Positions 10,261 through 22,616 of a stretch of DNA of 64,000 nucleotides are shown piece by piece (the first letter of the stretch is position 1; each line of letters begins with the position of its first letter). The notes beneath the pieces are model-generated. The model did no database searches. It saw only the letters and a program-made list of their open reading frames with translations, and was not told the origin of the DNA. Source of the DNA: Gracilariopsis chorda (Eukaryota > Rhodophyta > Florideophyceae > Gracilariales > Gracilariaceae); assembly GCA_003194525.1 (NCBI GenBank), contig NBIV01000046.1, positions 248,001 to 312,000 on the forward strand, in the 5' to 3' direction. Both the position numbers and the translations under genes were made by a program.

Positions 10261-11778
10261 GCTGGAGAAGGGAGAGAGAGCCTCGCGATGTTGACCTCGA
10301 CATCACACCCCAGAGGGTTGCAGATTACAGGAGCACGCGGCGCTTCGATTTATCTTCATTTGCAAAAATCGACAACGTTTGCTGGTAGTCGTTCTCATGC
10401 ACACTGCAGAAATCCACAACGACCCTGTGCGGCACAAGGAAGTTGATATAACTATTGGGTCGCCCGATGTGAGAGACAATGACTGGTCACTGGCCAGAAA
10501 CTTTCTGTGCCCACAATTACAATAGCTGCCAATACCTCTATCTACGTCTCTTTCTACTTTACCTCTTCGTTTCGGGATATACTGTTTGAACTAAGACGAT
10601 ATGGACTTGTTTTCCCTGTGTTTGGCCGTATGTCAACCGATGCGATAGAAAGTTGCAGTTCACGAACTGAGATGTAAAGTCACTTTAGGAGTCGAAAGGC
10701 TTATGATTTCATGGCCAAGAGAAAGCGCAAATGCAAGAGGCAATGTAGAGGGTGAGCATAAGAACAGTTCGGAGTGACGCAGTTTGAATTGATTACTTCT
10801 TCGTGCATCATTTGACTTGATGAGTTTTGGGCCTCTCCGAGGCTCTGTAAAGACCTTCCTTAGGCCGAGAAGATTACAATTGACATTCTCAATGGGAGAA
10901 AGTGGTACCAATAGCCATGAGACTTATCCAATGGCGTGTTCCCATCTTCAGACGCACTTGGGGGTGTAAAAATCTTCTGAATACGTTCGTTCGCTCCAAG
11001 CTGCTGCCATTTTCGTGAGCATTTGTTCCGTACCATACATGGTACGTCCATTTTTGTTCCGCTCACGATTCTCTGCATACCGACGGTACCCTACACGCAA
11101 TCTGGGTATATAGAGCGATGCTTACACCCATCTACTTTGGTAAATGTCGAGCGCCAAGAGAATCTAAAGCAAAAAGGAAAGCGAGGTTTTATTGATGTGT
11201 TATGAGGTATTGTATCCATTGTAAAGGAAACTGTTCTTCAGCAATCGTACGAAAGTGCCTACCTACCTATCCAGCTCAAAGCCAATCAGTTTCCATGTGT
11301 AAGTTTACTGGAAAGCAAGCATACCGAAACCAAACTTTGACAAAACCGTAGAAGACATCCGTGCGTCAAATACCAGCACTCCTCGTCACGTCATAGCAGT
11401 GTGCGTGCAAGACGTTCGAGCCACGAATTTCGTGGCATACGAGGCCCAAGAACAACAGCTTGAGACCCCTAGAACTGCATTACACAACTTGCTGACAGCC
11501 TGCGTCAACTAGATAGGTCTAAAAGTAGACCCAGAGCTAGACGGGATAAGTAGAACTTGCTAATGTCGACAGGCGCTGGTCACAAGCCCTCTAAAAAACT
11601 CATTCCCAGCATAACCAGCCCCAAGGAGTACAAGGTCCACTTATTCCTTGGGAGCCGAAGCAGTTGCCCATCGAACTCCTAGTGACGGCTACATACCCAG
11701 GGTACGCCGAACTGAATCACAAAAAAGAATCAAAACAGAAACAAACAGTGATGGGTTGGTTAGAGAAGAAGACGTAGT
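10261..11778. other. no supported gene; contains repeat copy 2
   Basis: No open frame of convincing composition was found. The segment carries the second copy of the dispersed repeat (11097-11242) and a GTACCATACATGGTAC palindrome near 11027-11042. Confidence 0.4.
11097..11242 (+). repeat. dispersed direct repeat, copy 2
   Basis: It matches 8639-8790 in the same orientation. The shared blocks are CAATCTGGGTAT, CACCCATC, GAGCGCC, GGAAAGC and TTTTATTGATGTGTTA followed by TATTGTATCCATT. Differences are spread evenly, as expected for an old duplication. Confidence 0.6.
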
Positions 11779-13040
11779 GTGCGGAAGGTGGAGAATGACG
11801 GTGCAGAGCTTACAAAAACCTATCGAATGAGTATTGATGAGTTGGTGTTTGGGGAGCAAGGTTGGATCAAGGGGTCATCCATTGAGCTCAAACAATTTGC
11901 TCCATATTTTGGTGCACGACATATTGCACATCTATTGAAAAATTACTACCTAGATCCAAGTCATAGAAAACATATTGATGTTTTAATGAGCTACAGTTCC
12001 GCCTGGGTATGCTACAGAAGATGGAATTACTGAAGTCCGCGCGTGAGCGCGAGCCAATGGAAACGCATTTATGTGTCACTATAAATGAAGATTACGTAAC
12101 GTTGGTATTGTAACTGCGAAAGACCGGGCTTGTCCGGCAGACTATGGAACAACTGAAGGTAATTAATGGAGTTTTTGCGCTAACGAAGAGTGATAAGGGA
12201 AGCCAGAGGCTGACTGTCAAGGGGCGTAACCCGAATAAAGCCTTTATAGCACCTGGTGAGATTGATTTAACGAATCTACGACACCTTGCCCGTTTGTGCA
12301 TGCCCCTTGCGCAGAAGCTATACCTCGGTAAATCGGATATGGACAATCAATTTCATCGGATGAAGATACGGGAATGGCTAAGCCCCTATTTCGGTTTACC
12401 TCTGATAGAAAAGCATGACTCGCAGCCATACCCTGTTATGCATTCCATGCCCATTGGGTGGTCACACTCTGTGTTCGTGGCACAGACCATTCATCAGGAG
12501 CTGCTGGAGTCTGCCAGCGTATCGTCGAGGGGCTGGATAACGAGTATTATCGCCGTTTCGGAATTGAGCTATGGAGCCTTTGTTAATGGTTACTTCTCCT
12601 TTGGCACGAATGTGGAAAAAGCGACTGTGGCTCTGAAGGCGGTTATACGGGATTCCGAGCGATATTGGCTACCGTCCCAACCACGAAAAGTGTCGTGGCC
12701 AGCGACGATATCCTGCACCGAAGTTCTGGGAATCGAAGTTCACGAAAATGGGTTGCTCCTGCTGAAAGCGACAATGATGCGATGCCTTTTATCGCGGACG
12801 GTGAGCTTCGTGAAGCTAAGACGCTGGAAAGTGCGCGGACTGCAGTGTCTGTTGGAGAAGCTGGCCTGGTTTCTTCTCTTGCGTCGAGTCCTCTTCTCGG
12901 TGTTGCAAAGTGTGTACCAGTGGAGCCAATCTTTCTCCTGTACACTCTGTGGCATAAGGAATGTTCGGCATTTCGAGGCACACTTTTTGCCTAAGTCGCT
13001 GACGACGATTCACACCAGGATGGTAATTCTGGGTAGCTAG
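11779..13040 (+). pseudogene. retroelement pol (reverse transcriptase) fragment
   Basis: Frames at 11779-12033 and 12144-13040 carry reverse-transcriptase-like features. There is a K-S-D-M-D-N-Q-F-H fingers/palm motif near residue 63 of the second frame, then EWLSPYFGLP. A conserved P-I-G-W-S-H-S-V-F-V-A-Q segment precedes the expected catalytic loop. The YxDD box is not present: the corresponding place reads SYGAFVNGYFSFG, so the enzyme is dead. Stops separate the two frames and the 3' half is uninterpretable. The type (LTR or DIRS-like) cannot be settled, because no integrase or recombinase domain was seen. Confidence 0.55.
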
Positions 13041-13700
13041 GGATACCCATATGGGCTATTGATGGGTGCACTGGGTGATGCCGCTCATATGTGGATTGTG
13101 CCACTAATTTGGACGCGCACACACCTAAAATATCTAGATATTTTCTGATTAGCAGTAGCGAGGAGCGGCTGTCCGTGCTGTACTTAGTCGTTGAGGCTTG
13201 GACCTTCTCAGAGAACGGTGGCAAGAAGGAAATGAACCCATGTCCTTAATCTTGGATTCTTGCTCAGATTTCCAAAACTAGTGCATGAATTGCAGCTTCC
13301 GGCCCCGTTCCTAGCGCATCACTCGCCAAACGACTACCCATGACTACACGCTCTGCCACGCACCGCTGCTCGGGGTATCTATAGGACACTCGCCGCCGCA
13401 AGCGGCACCCTTTCATATAGGGTTAATTGTGCGGATCACCGCGAGCTACCGAATCCCTCCGGGGAAGTATACGTGATACCACACAAATTTGTCTCCCGAC
13501 CTAGAAGATACTTTCCACGTTGATTGCGGGACATCACGTGTCAATCCGATTACGGAACTGAAAGAAGTCATCAAATTTGCCATCTGGGATCAGACCCATC
13601 TCGAGTTCTATACTACTCGCTCCGGTAACCCGGATTTTAACTGCGTGACCACCAAGAGACTGAACATTAGCTGCAAAGTGTTGCAAAGAAGATACTTGGC

Positions 13701-15852
13701 ATGGTCCCTACTCGTAGTCGTTCGAGTTCCGCGCAGCCCGGTCCTTCTGCACAACCCCCGCCGACGGAACGCTAGCCACTTCGGTCGAACCCGGGAACCT
13801 TTATAGGCAAGCTGTCCAGTCAATAGCTGATCGACAGGCGCGGTCCCAGCTGAATTGGATGTACTGGCCCTGGGGTTAAATACAACCACAGGAATGGGAA
13901 TAGCGGTTAACCCCGCTGGACCCTCACAGAAGTACAGGCTATGCACTGAAGTTCAACGTCTTCGAACCGATTCGGAGTCTCACAGAACCCGTATCACGGA
14001 ATTGGAAATGTAGCTCGCTGCCCTGAACGAGTCACTGGACCGCTTAAGTGTGGAACACCACGCACTGGCAAGCCAGAGTCAAAGCGCGCAGATGACTGAA
14101 ACAGTGCAGACGATCCAAGAAGACCTTAACCAGTTGATGGAGCGTCAGGGAAATGCATCCGGATTACTGCCGGGAATAACCGTAAATGTGGACGAGGTTC
14201 TCACTCATGTCAACACTCGCCTCGAAAGTCTAGAGGCCACGGTTAATGCGCAGACTGCTGCTCATGGTCCGATTGAGATCGATGTCAAACAATCCACTGC
14301 TGTGGAATCCCCCTCGAAGAAGTCGAAAACGAAGCATCGGAAGTCGCGGAAGCCCGTACCAGATTCAGATTTGGATGCTTCCGAAGACTCAGGGACGATA
14401 GCTCCAGTTCAGCAGAATCTGAGGAGGATACGTCACAGGATGAATCCAGTGATAATGATACTCGCAGGTCAAGAAAGAAGTGACGCAGTACTTCTGCTTG
14501 GATACGCCGCAAGAAAGGCCCGTCAAAGAAGGGAATTAAGGTTCTCCCATGCACAACTCCGCTATATATGAGGATCATTGACTACCGCCTCTACTGCTTG
14601 GAGATACGGAAACTGAAGCGAACAAGTCGCGAAACAGGTAGGGTAAAGGATCAGGCCAAGAGATTTAGAATTGGCAGGAATGATCTCAAGTTGGACGGAA
14701 AGGACCCCATCCTGATCTTCGATTTTCTTTCTCGGTTTGTGGCCGAAGCGGATATGCTAGGAATGACTGAGACTCAAGCGTACGTGGCTATACCACACCT
14801 CATGACGGGTTTAGCGCTAAAACCATATCGCGCCGTGTCCGGCTCACCAACTGTGGATGAAGGTGGAGTCACCAATTGGCCGGAAGCTGTGCAGTATCTG
14901 CTGCGAAGTTACACGACGTCTAACGCCATTCTTGAATCGATCCTGACTCTCAGGGATGTTACCCAGAAACCTGGAGAGAACGAATTGGAGTACAGCCCTC
15001 GCTTGAATAAAGCTGTAATGTTGAAATGCTCACTCGACGGACGAGAAGATGCCTCTATTCGTGGACGGACTTGATTCGGCTATTAAGTACCTGGTTGCGA
15101 GACCAGGGGAGAAGCATGCAAGCATGATTTTCTTGGAACTAGTCCAGTTCGTATAAGCTGAAGGCGATGTGGTGCGCGCCCGCGGACAACAGCGCCGAGC
15201 GATGGCTTTCGCAGCGCCGAAGGACGGGCCCACCCCGTACATCGAAACCTAAAACCAGCAAACTGCTGTATGCGGACTCACCCGAGGACTCTCGTTACTC
15301 GTCTTTTCTTCACGAAGATCACGGGGACATGCTGGGCGACGCGATGCAATACCTGGTTATCCAGATTCGTCGATTTGGACAACGGAGCTGCCTACTACTG
15401 GCACGCCCTTGGAATGCTCGGGACTTGTCCTAGTGGAGGGTAGACAACAGCTATACGCTGTGACGGTATCTCCATAAGGAGGGGTGACTCCCAGCAAGCC
15501 TGGATCGATCGATAACCGCACTGTCAACCGCCCTTATGCTCACCCTCGCTGACGTCGAGAAGGAATTATCTGTTATGTGTGCTATGGACGCCACCATCTG
15601 GTGGTTGATTGCACTCTCCCAGCAAAGTATTTGCTTCGTGTTCTCCCGATTTACGTGGCTTTGACGGAACCCGAACGTGCCGGTATACCTGCGACAATGT
15701 ATTGGAAAGCCAAGGGATATTTTGCTGCGGATCCACCGCGTATAGAGACCATACCCGCAGCTCAACACACCGAGGCTTCACAGGTCCATCAGACACGTGA
15801 TGTACCAGCAACCGCTGTAGCGAAAGAGAAACCGAAGCATTCGGGAAACTAA
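13701..15852 (+). pseudogene. broken gag-like gene with CCHC zinc knuckle
   Basis: An ATG at 13701 begins a Ser/Pro/Arg-rich start typical of gag (MVPTRSRSSS). Two early stops follow, then a coiled-coil-like stretch (14050-14300), an acidic/basic low-complexity linker, and a capsid-like helical region at 14600-15060 (including ILIFDFLSRFVAEADMLGM). A perfect C-x2-C-x4-H-x4-C knuckle (CYVCYGRHHLVVDC) lies at about 15571-15612. Frameshifts separate these parts. No intact protease or pol follows; instead a Harbinger transposase begins at 16255. Gag normally precedes pol, so the upstream pol fragment (11779-13040) belongs to a different or rearranged copy. Confidence 0.65.
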
Positions 15853-16254
15853 CGGGGGGAGCCCCAAGACATTCGGTACAGATCGACTCCGTTGTGCCGA
15901 CTGAGGAGGCCCGTTCTCCTCGCTCCCCGGTATGGAGGCCGAAGGTTCTCCTTAGGCAATTAACGTCCGGATTTGCCGGAACTCAAACGCAGTTGGACTG
16001 CGGGTTACGTCGATCATGGCGACGTTACCAGTGCCCTGGGAGACGAATTATTTATGTTACAGATCTTACGCAAGCAGCACTTCTGCAATGGCTGCGTGAG
16101 AAATGCAAACATTACAGCAGATTTTGTAAGTATTCGAACTTTGCTCACGGAGTTGCTGAATCGAAATTACGCATCAACTTATTCTTCGCCAGAGGAGTAC
16201 TAACTTCGAAGGCTTGCACCCCTCTCCGTCCGTCTTTACTCCATCAACTCAGTT

Positions 16255-17433
16255 ATGCCACGTAGATCCACTCTGAAGGCGAGCACAAAGGCCATGTCCC
16301 GCCGTGACGCCAGAAGATGGAGGACAATCCTTCTTTTATTGATTCAGAGGCGTGCCCAAAAACAGGAGTGTGTATCCACAAACATCATCTACGTGCCACT
16401 GCGTCTATTTGGTAAAGCACGCCACAAGTACAACAATTTTGCACTACACTGCCGCCTGATTTCAAAGACATCATTTGGAGCTGTTTTTGCAAACATGAAT
16501 GATGTTACCTGCCTCAGTCATTTTCATTTTCTCAAATGCGACATACCCCGCATTGTGTCGTTTGTTGAAGGACAAGCCGGTGAATACGTCACCGCTTGCA
16601 ATCGCTACTCCACCTCCGCTTTACCTACTACGTGTGTCATTCTCAAACGTTTGGCTACGCCGTTCCGTTGGACAGATGTTGAGATCCTGTTCAGGAAATA
16701 CCCATCACAGTTGTGTGAAATATTCTGAGAGGGCATCGAAGAGCTCATACACACTCGGGGACATCTACTAACTGGCTCTTTGTCAAATTAATGCATTGAG
16801 CAGAACGCTGAGCGGTACGCTGTCGCCGTCAGGGACAAGTGCGGAGCCCTAGAGAACTGCATAGGCTTTATGGATGGGACTGTGATTGGAATCGCAAGGC
16901 CTTCTGACCACGCCTTTCAGGCCGTAGTTTATAATGGCCATAAGAAGAAGCATTGCTTGAAATTCCAGGCTATAACAACGCCAGACGGCATGTTTCTTCA
17001 TGTCTTCGGTCTTTTTGAAGGGCGCAGGCATGACTGGACCCTCTATGTGAGGTCAGGAATGGACAAGGAGCTTGAGGAGATCTTGTTCTTCGGTGAGAAG
17101 CAGTTCTGTCTCTATGGAGACAGTGGTTATTACGAGCGTGACTACCTTAGGATCCCATTCCAAGGCTCAGAACTGAACCCAAACGAAGCAGCATTCAACA
17201 GCGCGATGTCCAGCGGACGTATAACTGTCGAATGGATGTTTAAGGAGGTCAAAAAGTACTGGAGTACTGCTGACTACAAGCGGAAAATACGCGTTCTCCA
17301 ATCACCAGTGGGTTCTTTTTATCTTTGTAGCATGCTCTTTTCAAACGCAAGAAGTGCACTCCACTCTAACCAAGTAGCAGACTACTTTAATTGCCAACCC
17401 CCTACCTTAGAAACGTTCATCAACTGGCGCTAA
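16255..17433 (+). pseudogene. PIF/Harbinger-type DDE transposase with two nonsense codons
   Basis: Harbinger transposases excise and insert DNA elements through a DDE nuclease related to HARBI1. A single frame of 393 codons runs from an ATG at 16255 to 17433. It is interrupted only by TGA at 16726-16728 and a TAA about 20 codons later. The DDE_Tnp_4 core is intact: first Asp in FMDGT (about 16870), second Asp in YGDSGYYERDY (about 17117), and Glu in ITVEWMFKEVKKYW (about 17230). EGRRHD lies between the first two. With only two stops the inactivation looks recent. The partner Myb-like protein lies just downstream on the opposite strand. Terminal inverted repeats were not located by eye. Confidence 0.8.
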
Positions 17434-17559
17434 TAAATGATACCCAATGGGGCGAGCGGAGCGGAGCCCCATTGAGGTTTCATCAGCAGCGTTACTCGGT
17501 TCCTGTCGACGGGACTGCGCAACTGCGCTGGAATGGCTTGGGCTACCAAGCTTGTCAGC

Positions 17560-18499
17560 GAGCACCTCCATTGTGAGGCGAAATTTGTCGAGTTTGAGCT
17601 TGGATGTCTTTTCCCCTTCCTCCCTACGCTCCTGACGATCTTTCTCTCGCTCCACCTCATTAGTGCTACGACCAATGCACTTTCCATCGAACCTCTCCCG
17701 ATCAAGGTGGAGTCTCTTCGTTTCAACCTCGTGGTGGCTCGTGTCCGCTTTTGTATCAGGGAGACAAAAACGGCTTTGTTGTTCTCAACGCATCGGAGAC
17801 GTCAGTCTGCTTCACACGTGACACCTTTTGTGACTTCTTTGTGTCATTTTCACCGCCTGTCGGGTCTTCATCATCTGTTCCGCTGTTACCAACCGGGCGA
17901 GTAATCGCCCGCTCACGTAATAAAGCACTTAAACGCTCTTTTTCTTCATCTCTCTCGAGCAACTTTTGGCGCTAAGATTTACGCTCGGTCTCCATCGCTT
18001 CTTTCTCCTCCCTCATTGGAGACAGCATTACGTCTAGTTCTCTAACCCCCCCTATATTCCGCTCATGCGAGCCTCAATCTTATCCTGTTCATCAAAACTT
18101 GTATCGGTCTTGAACGCTTTTCCAAGTGACAGCCGAAGATACTTTCCGGGTAGCGTTTGCCTTAGATGCGGTGATCTCAAATCGTTCTCTCGTCTCACCA
18201 TTACGCTGTGCAATATGAGCTTTTGCAGCGGCTCTTTCGTGGACAAGTATCAAATTTTCTTGGGGTCTAAATTTAAAACGGCGCCCGCGTGACATCGGTT
18301 CAGGCGTTAGTGGCGGCCTGGCTCCCGTAGCGTCAGGCTGCGGGATCAGCGATGAGACCGGCAATGGGAGCGGTGATTGACCAGGTGGGGGTGTCTGCGG
18401 GATAGGTTCACCCATATTTGTGGGTGGGAGGGTCACTCCAGTGTGAGGCTTGGAGCGTGGTGGTGTATTGGCGGGAAGATATACGCACGTTGTCTTCAC
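17560..18499 (-). pseudogene. Myb/SANT-like DNA-binding protein remnant (Harbinger accessory)
   Basis: Harbinger elements usually encode a second, DNA-binding protein that recruits the transposase. On the minus strand a Pro-rich N-terminus (18499 downward) leads to a basic segment (GRRFKFRPQENLILV) and a helical region ending in VTWKSVQDRYK. The reading then shifts frame to FDEQDKIEARMSG and on to a charged, coiled-coil-prone stretch at about 17756-17962, with further fragments to about 17560. The order and helix-rich character fit a trihelix/Myb-like protein. At least two frameshifts break it. It is convergent with the transposase at 16255-17433. Confidence 0.5.
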
Positions 18500-18880
18500 T
18501 ACCCTTCTCAGAGGCTAACTTTGGCACAGCTAACGGTAATTTAAATGACAAATTATTTTCTTTTGAGCCGTTCGTTTCCAAACGGCTCACAAATAATGCA
18601 GCTTAGAGAGCTGATTACAACGGTATGCAGAACGTCGCACAAGCTTCATGATGACGGCTAGAACCTCAATATCTCTCCCGTGCACCCAGAACCTCCATCA
18701 AAGCGGGGCGGGGGTAATTTGAAACACGGAAAAACCCTCGCTCCCAACGTCTGCAGCGTCTCCAACAACCTCAAAAACAAGCTGGGCGGCATACTGAAAC
18801 GAAGATACAGGTATGTGCTTTGGCTTTCCGCTGCGCTGATGTGACTTACTACCGTTTGAACGCATCTACTTTGCCAACTT

Positions 18881-20789
18881 CTAACCAAACTGGCGTGCGC
18901 ACCGACGAAGCTCCTTAATCTGCTCTCTTTCAATTGCAGTTTTCTGTCTTTGCAGAACTTTTACACGACGTTGCTCTCGGTCTGCCAGTTTTTGAAGTCG
19001 TTTTCTTTCTCGTTCTGCCGCCCGTTTTTCGGCAGCTGCTTCCGCTTTCTCACGCGCAGCAACTCGCTTCTTTGTTTTGCGCACTTTCTCCGCCAATCGC
19101 TCTTGTCCTGCTCTTGCTTTCTCCTGCTCCGCGGCTTTTCTTCGACGTAATTGTTCCCCGTGCGTTACCCACTCTGCTGTGGCTCCAGCATCATACAGAT
19201 TTCGCTCACGCCGCTGGCTGTTGTCGCTGTTTTGCATTTTACTTTTTCCCTTTATCTTCTCCATTAAGATGCTGTTAACCGTTTCCTCTTTCTTCAGTAT
19301 TGTTTCAATGTTCTGAATCTTCGTTGACACACCTTCTTTGCCTTCTATAATGTTCATCATCTGGTTGAAAATGACTTGGTCTGAGTGGCGCTTGCGAACT
19401 GCTGGAACCCTAGAGGCGACTGTGGCTCCATTCAGTTGTTTTTCTCTCGCATCCACCACCTCATTTTGCTCGTCTTTAAACGTCTTGTATTTTCCGCGAA
19501 CTTCCGCTGGAACGGAAACGTGCCAGTAACTTTGAACGAGGCTTAAATCATTTCTGGAGTAATGTTTTCCCAGGCATAAACAGCACATGCCAGATTGAAG
19601 TTCACTTTGGTTGAATCAAAGACGCCCTGTCTGCAGAACTCATCTCGAATACCTCGCATAAGCTCATGGACGCGCTTGTTTTTAAGTTGGCGGCATGGCT
19701 TGAGAATATGCGACGTATTGGTGGCATTAATTATAGCTTCCATGATGTTATCAGAGCAGTAATCTATCCATACTGGATGCTTGCGAGACGAGTGACCATC
19801 AGGGAAAAGAAGGAAGGCTGCTTTCTCTGTGATCTGTTTTCGAGCGGTGTTATGAACATGCTGCACAAATTCCTGTAACAAGGGGCCTTCCATAGACCCA
19901 TTCTCTGTTCGAGAAATACAACCGTCAGATGGGAACCAGCCAGGCTGCATAAACCGTTTGATGATACCAAACGGTGGAGCCGATAGATGCCCTGAAACTG
20001 GGCTATGCCAATCATCGTTCATCCGTTTGCCTGCAATTATAAAGTATGGAGGGGTCATTTTCCCGGCAGCCGACGCAGCAATTACGGTGCTATGTGCCTA
20101 CTTGCACCATACGTCGACTTAAAGCCTTCGTGTCCGCTATTATTCGTGTCACTTGAAGTGAAACCTTTTTCCCATGTTCTAAGCCAGCAGTCAACTGCAG
20201 TTTCATCGAGGTTCCACATACGATGGGAATTCAATAAAATAATAGCGTGGTCGCGTTGCACATCGTCTAGGAAAGCAAAGAATGTGTCGATTTGAGCGTA
20301 TTTCTCGGCGGCTAGCTTTGCAAATTCCTTGTTCTCAATGCGTTTTTAGGAGATGTCTTTGTTTTTTGCACGATACGTGCGAATTACTTCATCGCTTGGA
20401 ACGCCATTTTTTTATCCCATTTGTCCGTAGGCTGCTGCTCGAGAGAAGCAATGTTTAAGCTGAGGTTTTCCAACAGCAAACCCTCGATTGGCTGCCCGTT
20501 TCAGTCTTGAATTAATCAATTCTGCCTCCTCAGGTCTTATAACGCGCGGTCTACCAGCACAGATTGTTGTGCTTGTCAGGCGAGACAATTCCCTGTCGTT
20601 CTTAGAAACAGGGCACGAAAAAAGACGTTGCACGGTTCCAGTTGAGACAAGTGTTGCTCTTGCTATAGTGCGAATGTTTTCACTTGCCTTAAGGAGCTCA
20701 AGGGCGCAAAGACGGTTCTTGGCCTGAGCTGAGAGTCGCTGGATCCGCTTTTTGTAGTCTGCTGCCTGCTTGCGCATCGAGGGAGGCAT
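18881..20789 (-). pseudogene. pogo/Tigger-type (DDE_1) transposase pseudogene
   Basis: From an ATG at 20789, a helix-turn-helix N-terminus (ENIRTIARATLVSTGTVQRL) is followed by a TAA, more in-frame sequence, a second TAA, and the first catalytic Asp in MWNLDETAVD at about 20210. After a frameshift the core resumes at 20058-19543 with LLFPDGHSSRKHP holding the second Asp. The third acidic site, usually in a QPLD motif, reads KPCR and is lost. A further frameshift leads into a 150-residue Arg/Glu/Ala-rich coiled coil ending at 18881, as often seen at the C-terminus of such proteins. Two stops, two frameshifts and a missing catalytic residue show it is dead. Confidence 0.7.
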
Positions 20790-21548
20790 TGTAGTGTCGT
20801 GACTGCTATGGGAGTCCCGCGGAGTGTTTTGACTACATTACTCATCTGATTGAGAGTCTACAGAGCCTTGGTGGCGTCTATCGTCTTCAGCTGGCTCACA
20901 TGCGCATGCTTTGTTTGGCGGGAGGCATTTAAACTCTTCTTGTTTTGGCCTTTCGGTTGTGGGCGAGGCGTTTCGGTTGTGAAGAGAGTGGCGGGAAATC
21001 GTTCAAAATATCCCCCTGTTCATAATTAAGCCCTTGAGAAGGGTAACATGGCGTGCTTCTGCAATTTGGTGAAGCCGTCTTGCAGAAATTCTGCAATTGG
21101 ATGCCATGTGTGCCTCGTGGCAGTTTCTGTTTGCTCACGTCATGCAGAATTCCTTCTGCGTAATATCCCTAATACCTTGATACCGTGCAAATCGGTTGGT
21201 CGTTTTTGTGCATATTTTTGACCCTCGTTGCAGCGATGCGTAATAGAACCCATCCGTCGCAGAGCAATGCATGATAAAGATCATCTTTGTTCCAAGAGGT
21301 TTATGCTCGGAGATAAGAGGGTTAGCGGTCCGCTAGCCTTGGTACCCTCCTTGTTAGTGGAGGTTTGATCCCAGAAGCTCTGAATATTGCACCTCCATCG
21401 ACTTTAGGACCCGAATATCAGGTCAAGGTTTTCAGTGCCGTGCCCCTTCGATAATACTCATTGCTTGTCGTTCTGTGTTTCTTTTGAGGGTTCTTCGTTC
21501 TTCATTCTGTGCAGCAAGCGTTTTTGTTCCTCCAAAAACCTGAAGGCT
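20790..21548. other. no supported gene
   Basis: The spacer between the pogo remnant and the CTU2-like gene has only short frames. A region at 21310-21380 superficially resembles tRNA arms but does not fold as one. Confidence 0.4.
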
Positions 21549-21563
21549 TAGGAAACAGAGCGT

Positions 21564-22616
21564 TTGACTTTTCTCGTTCTTTCCACCATACTTCCAAAAT
21601 GCATTCGCTGTTCGTCAGAAGCCACTGTCTACATGCCGGGTACACCGCGCTGTGCTTCCTGTTTCAAACACTACCTCCACAAGACATTTAAGTCCTCTAT
21701 TGGTCGTCTTGGGGGAGGAGGGCGCCGAAGACTTGCCATTGCCGTTTCCGGAGGTCCTGTGTCCGCAGCAGTATATCTACTATATGCGCAATACATATAT
21801 ACCCTTGCGCCCAATCCAAAAGCACCCAAGATGCAAACAAACATAGTGCATGTCAACGACCACAGTGCACCACCCGTGGTTCAGACGTTAGCGCATCATA
21901 TTCTGAACTCGACGGTTATAGTTGTGCCACCTGCTTTTGGCGCTAGCGGAATCCGGGACAACAGCGTCCGTTTTGTTATTCATCAAGCATCTGTTATGAA
22001 AGCATAGCTGAATTGTGCTTCCGACTAGAAATGGGATAGCCTGATGTTGGGAACTTGTGCCAATCGTGCAGCTGCTGACGTTTTACAAGCGCTTATCACA
22101 GGTAGAGGAACGGCAGTCCCAGATCAGAGCGCAAGGTTTGAAGTTGATGGAGTCAAAGTCTTGCGACCTGTCCGAGATATTGCGGTGAGATGGCTTGTTC
22201 GATATGCATATTTGCGATTACCAAAGGAACAATTTGTCTACAGCGAGTCAGATGCGGGCATTCATGACATTATTGAGCGCTTCATCGAACATGCTGGTGC
22301 AGATAATGCTGCGTCAGTCCATAACATTGTGAAGACAGCAGATAAGTTGAACAAAAACGAGGGGGAAAGATGTCTGCTTTGCAAGAGTGTTTTGAATAAG
22401 GTCACAAGCGATGAAGCTGAACCGAACTGTGGTGACTGTCAGTATTGCGGTTGTTCACCGAAAGTGGGCTTGTGTGAAGGTTGCCGGGCTTGTGTCGAAC
22501 GTGCGGACGGCGAGGGCAACCGTGTTTCGGAACTCATCGAAGAAATTACTAAGAAAGAACGAAAGCGTGTTGGTATGGAGAGTATGCGAAAGCAGATTGA
22601 GGAGTTTCTTCTGTGA
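21564..22616 (+). pseudogene. CTU2: cytoplasmic tRNA 2-thiolation protein 2 (CTU2/NCS2)-like, disrupted
   Basis: CTU2/NCS2 works with CTU1/NCS6 to thiolate wobble uridine-34 of cytoplasmic tRNAs. The N-terminal CxxC pair regions (CIRC, then CASCFKHYLHKTFKSSIGR), the PP-loop-like segment AVSGGPVSAAVYLL, and the later LMLGTCANRAAADVLQ and VLRPVRDI motifs are all present. So is the C-terminal Cys cluster (CLLC, CGDCQYCGC, CEGC). The frame is broken at 22005-22031 by two TAGs. A neighbouring frame over this stretch reads SIAELCFRLEMG, which is what the family should have here, so two compensating frameshifts or base errors are likely. No in-frame ATG precedes the first CxxC. It is either a recent pseudogene or a live gene with sequence errors or introns. 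Confidence 0.75.

Noticed and set aside
21310-21380. tRNA-like arms (GGTCCGC..., GGTTTGATCCC)
   Set aside because: The T-arm does not pair, and no acceptor stem or anticodon stem of proper length could be formed.
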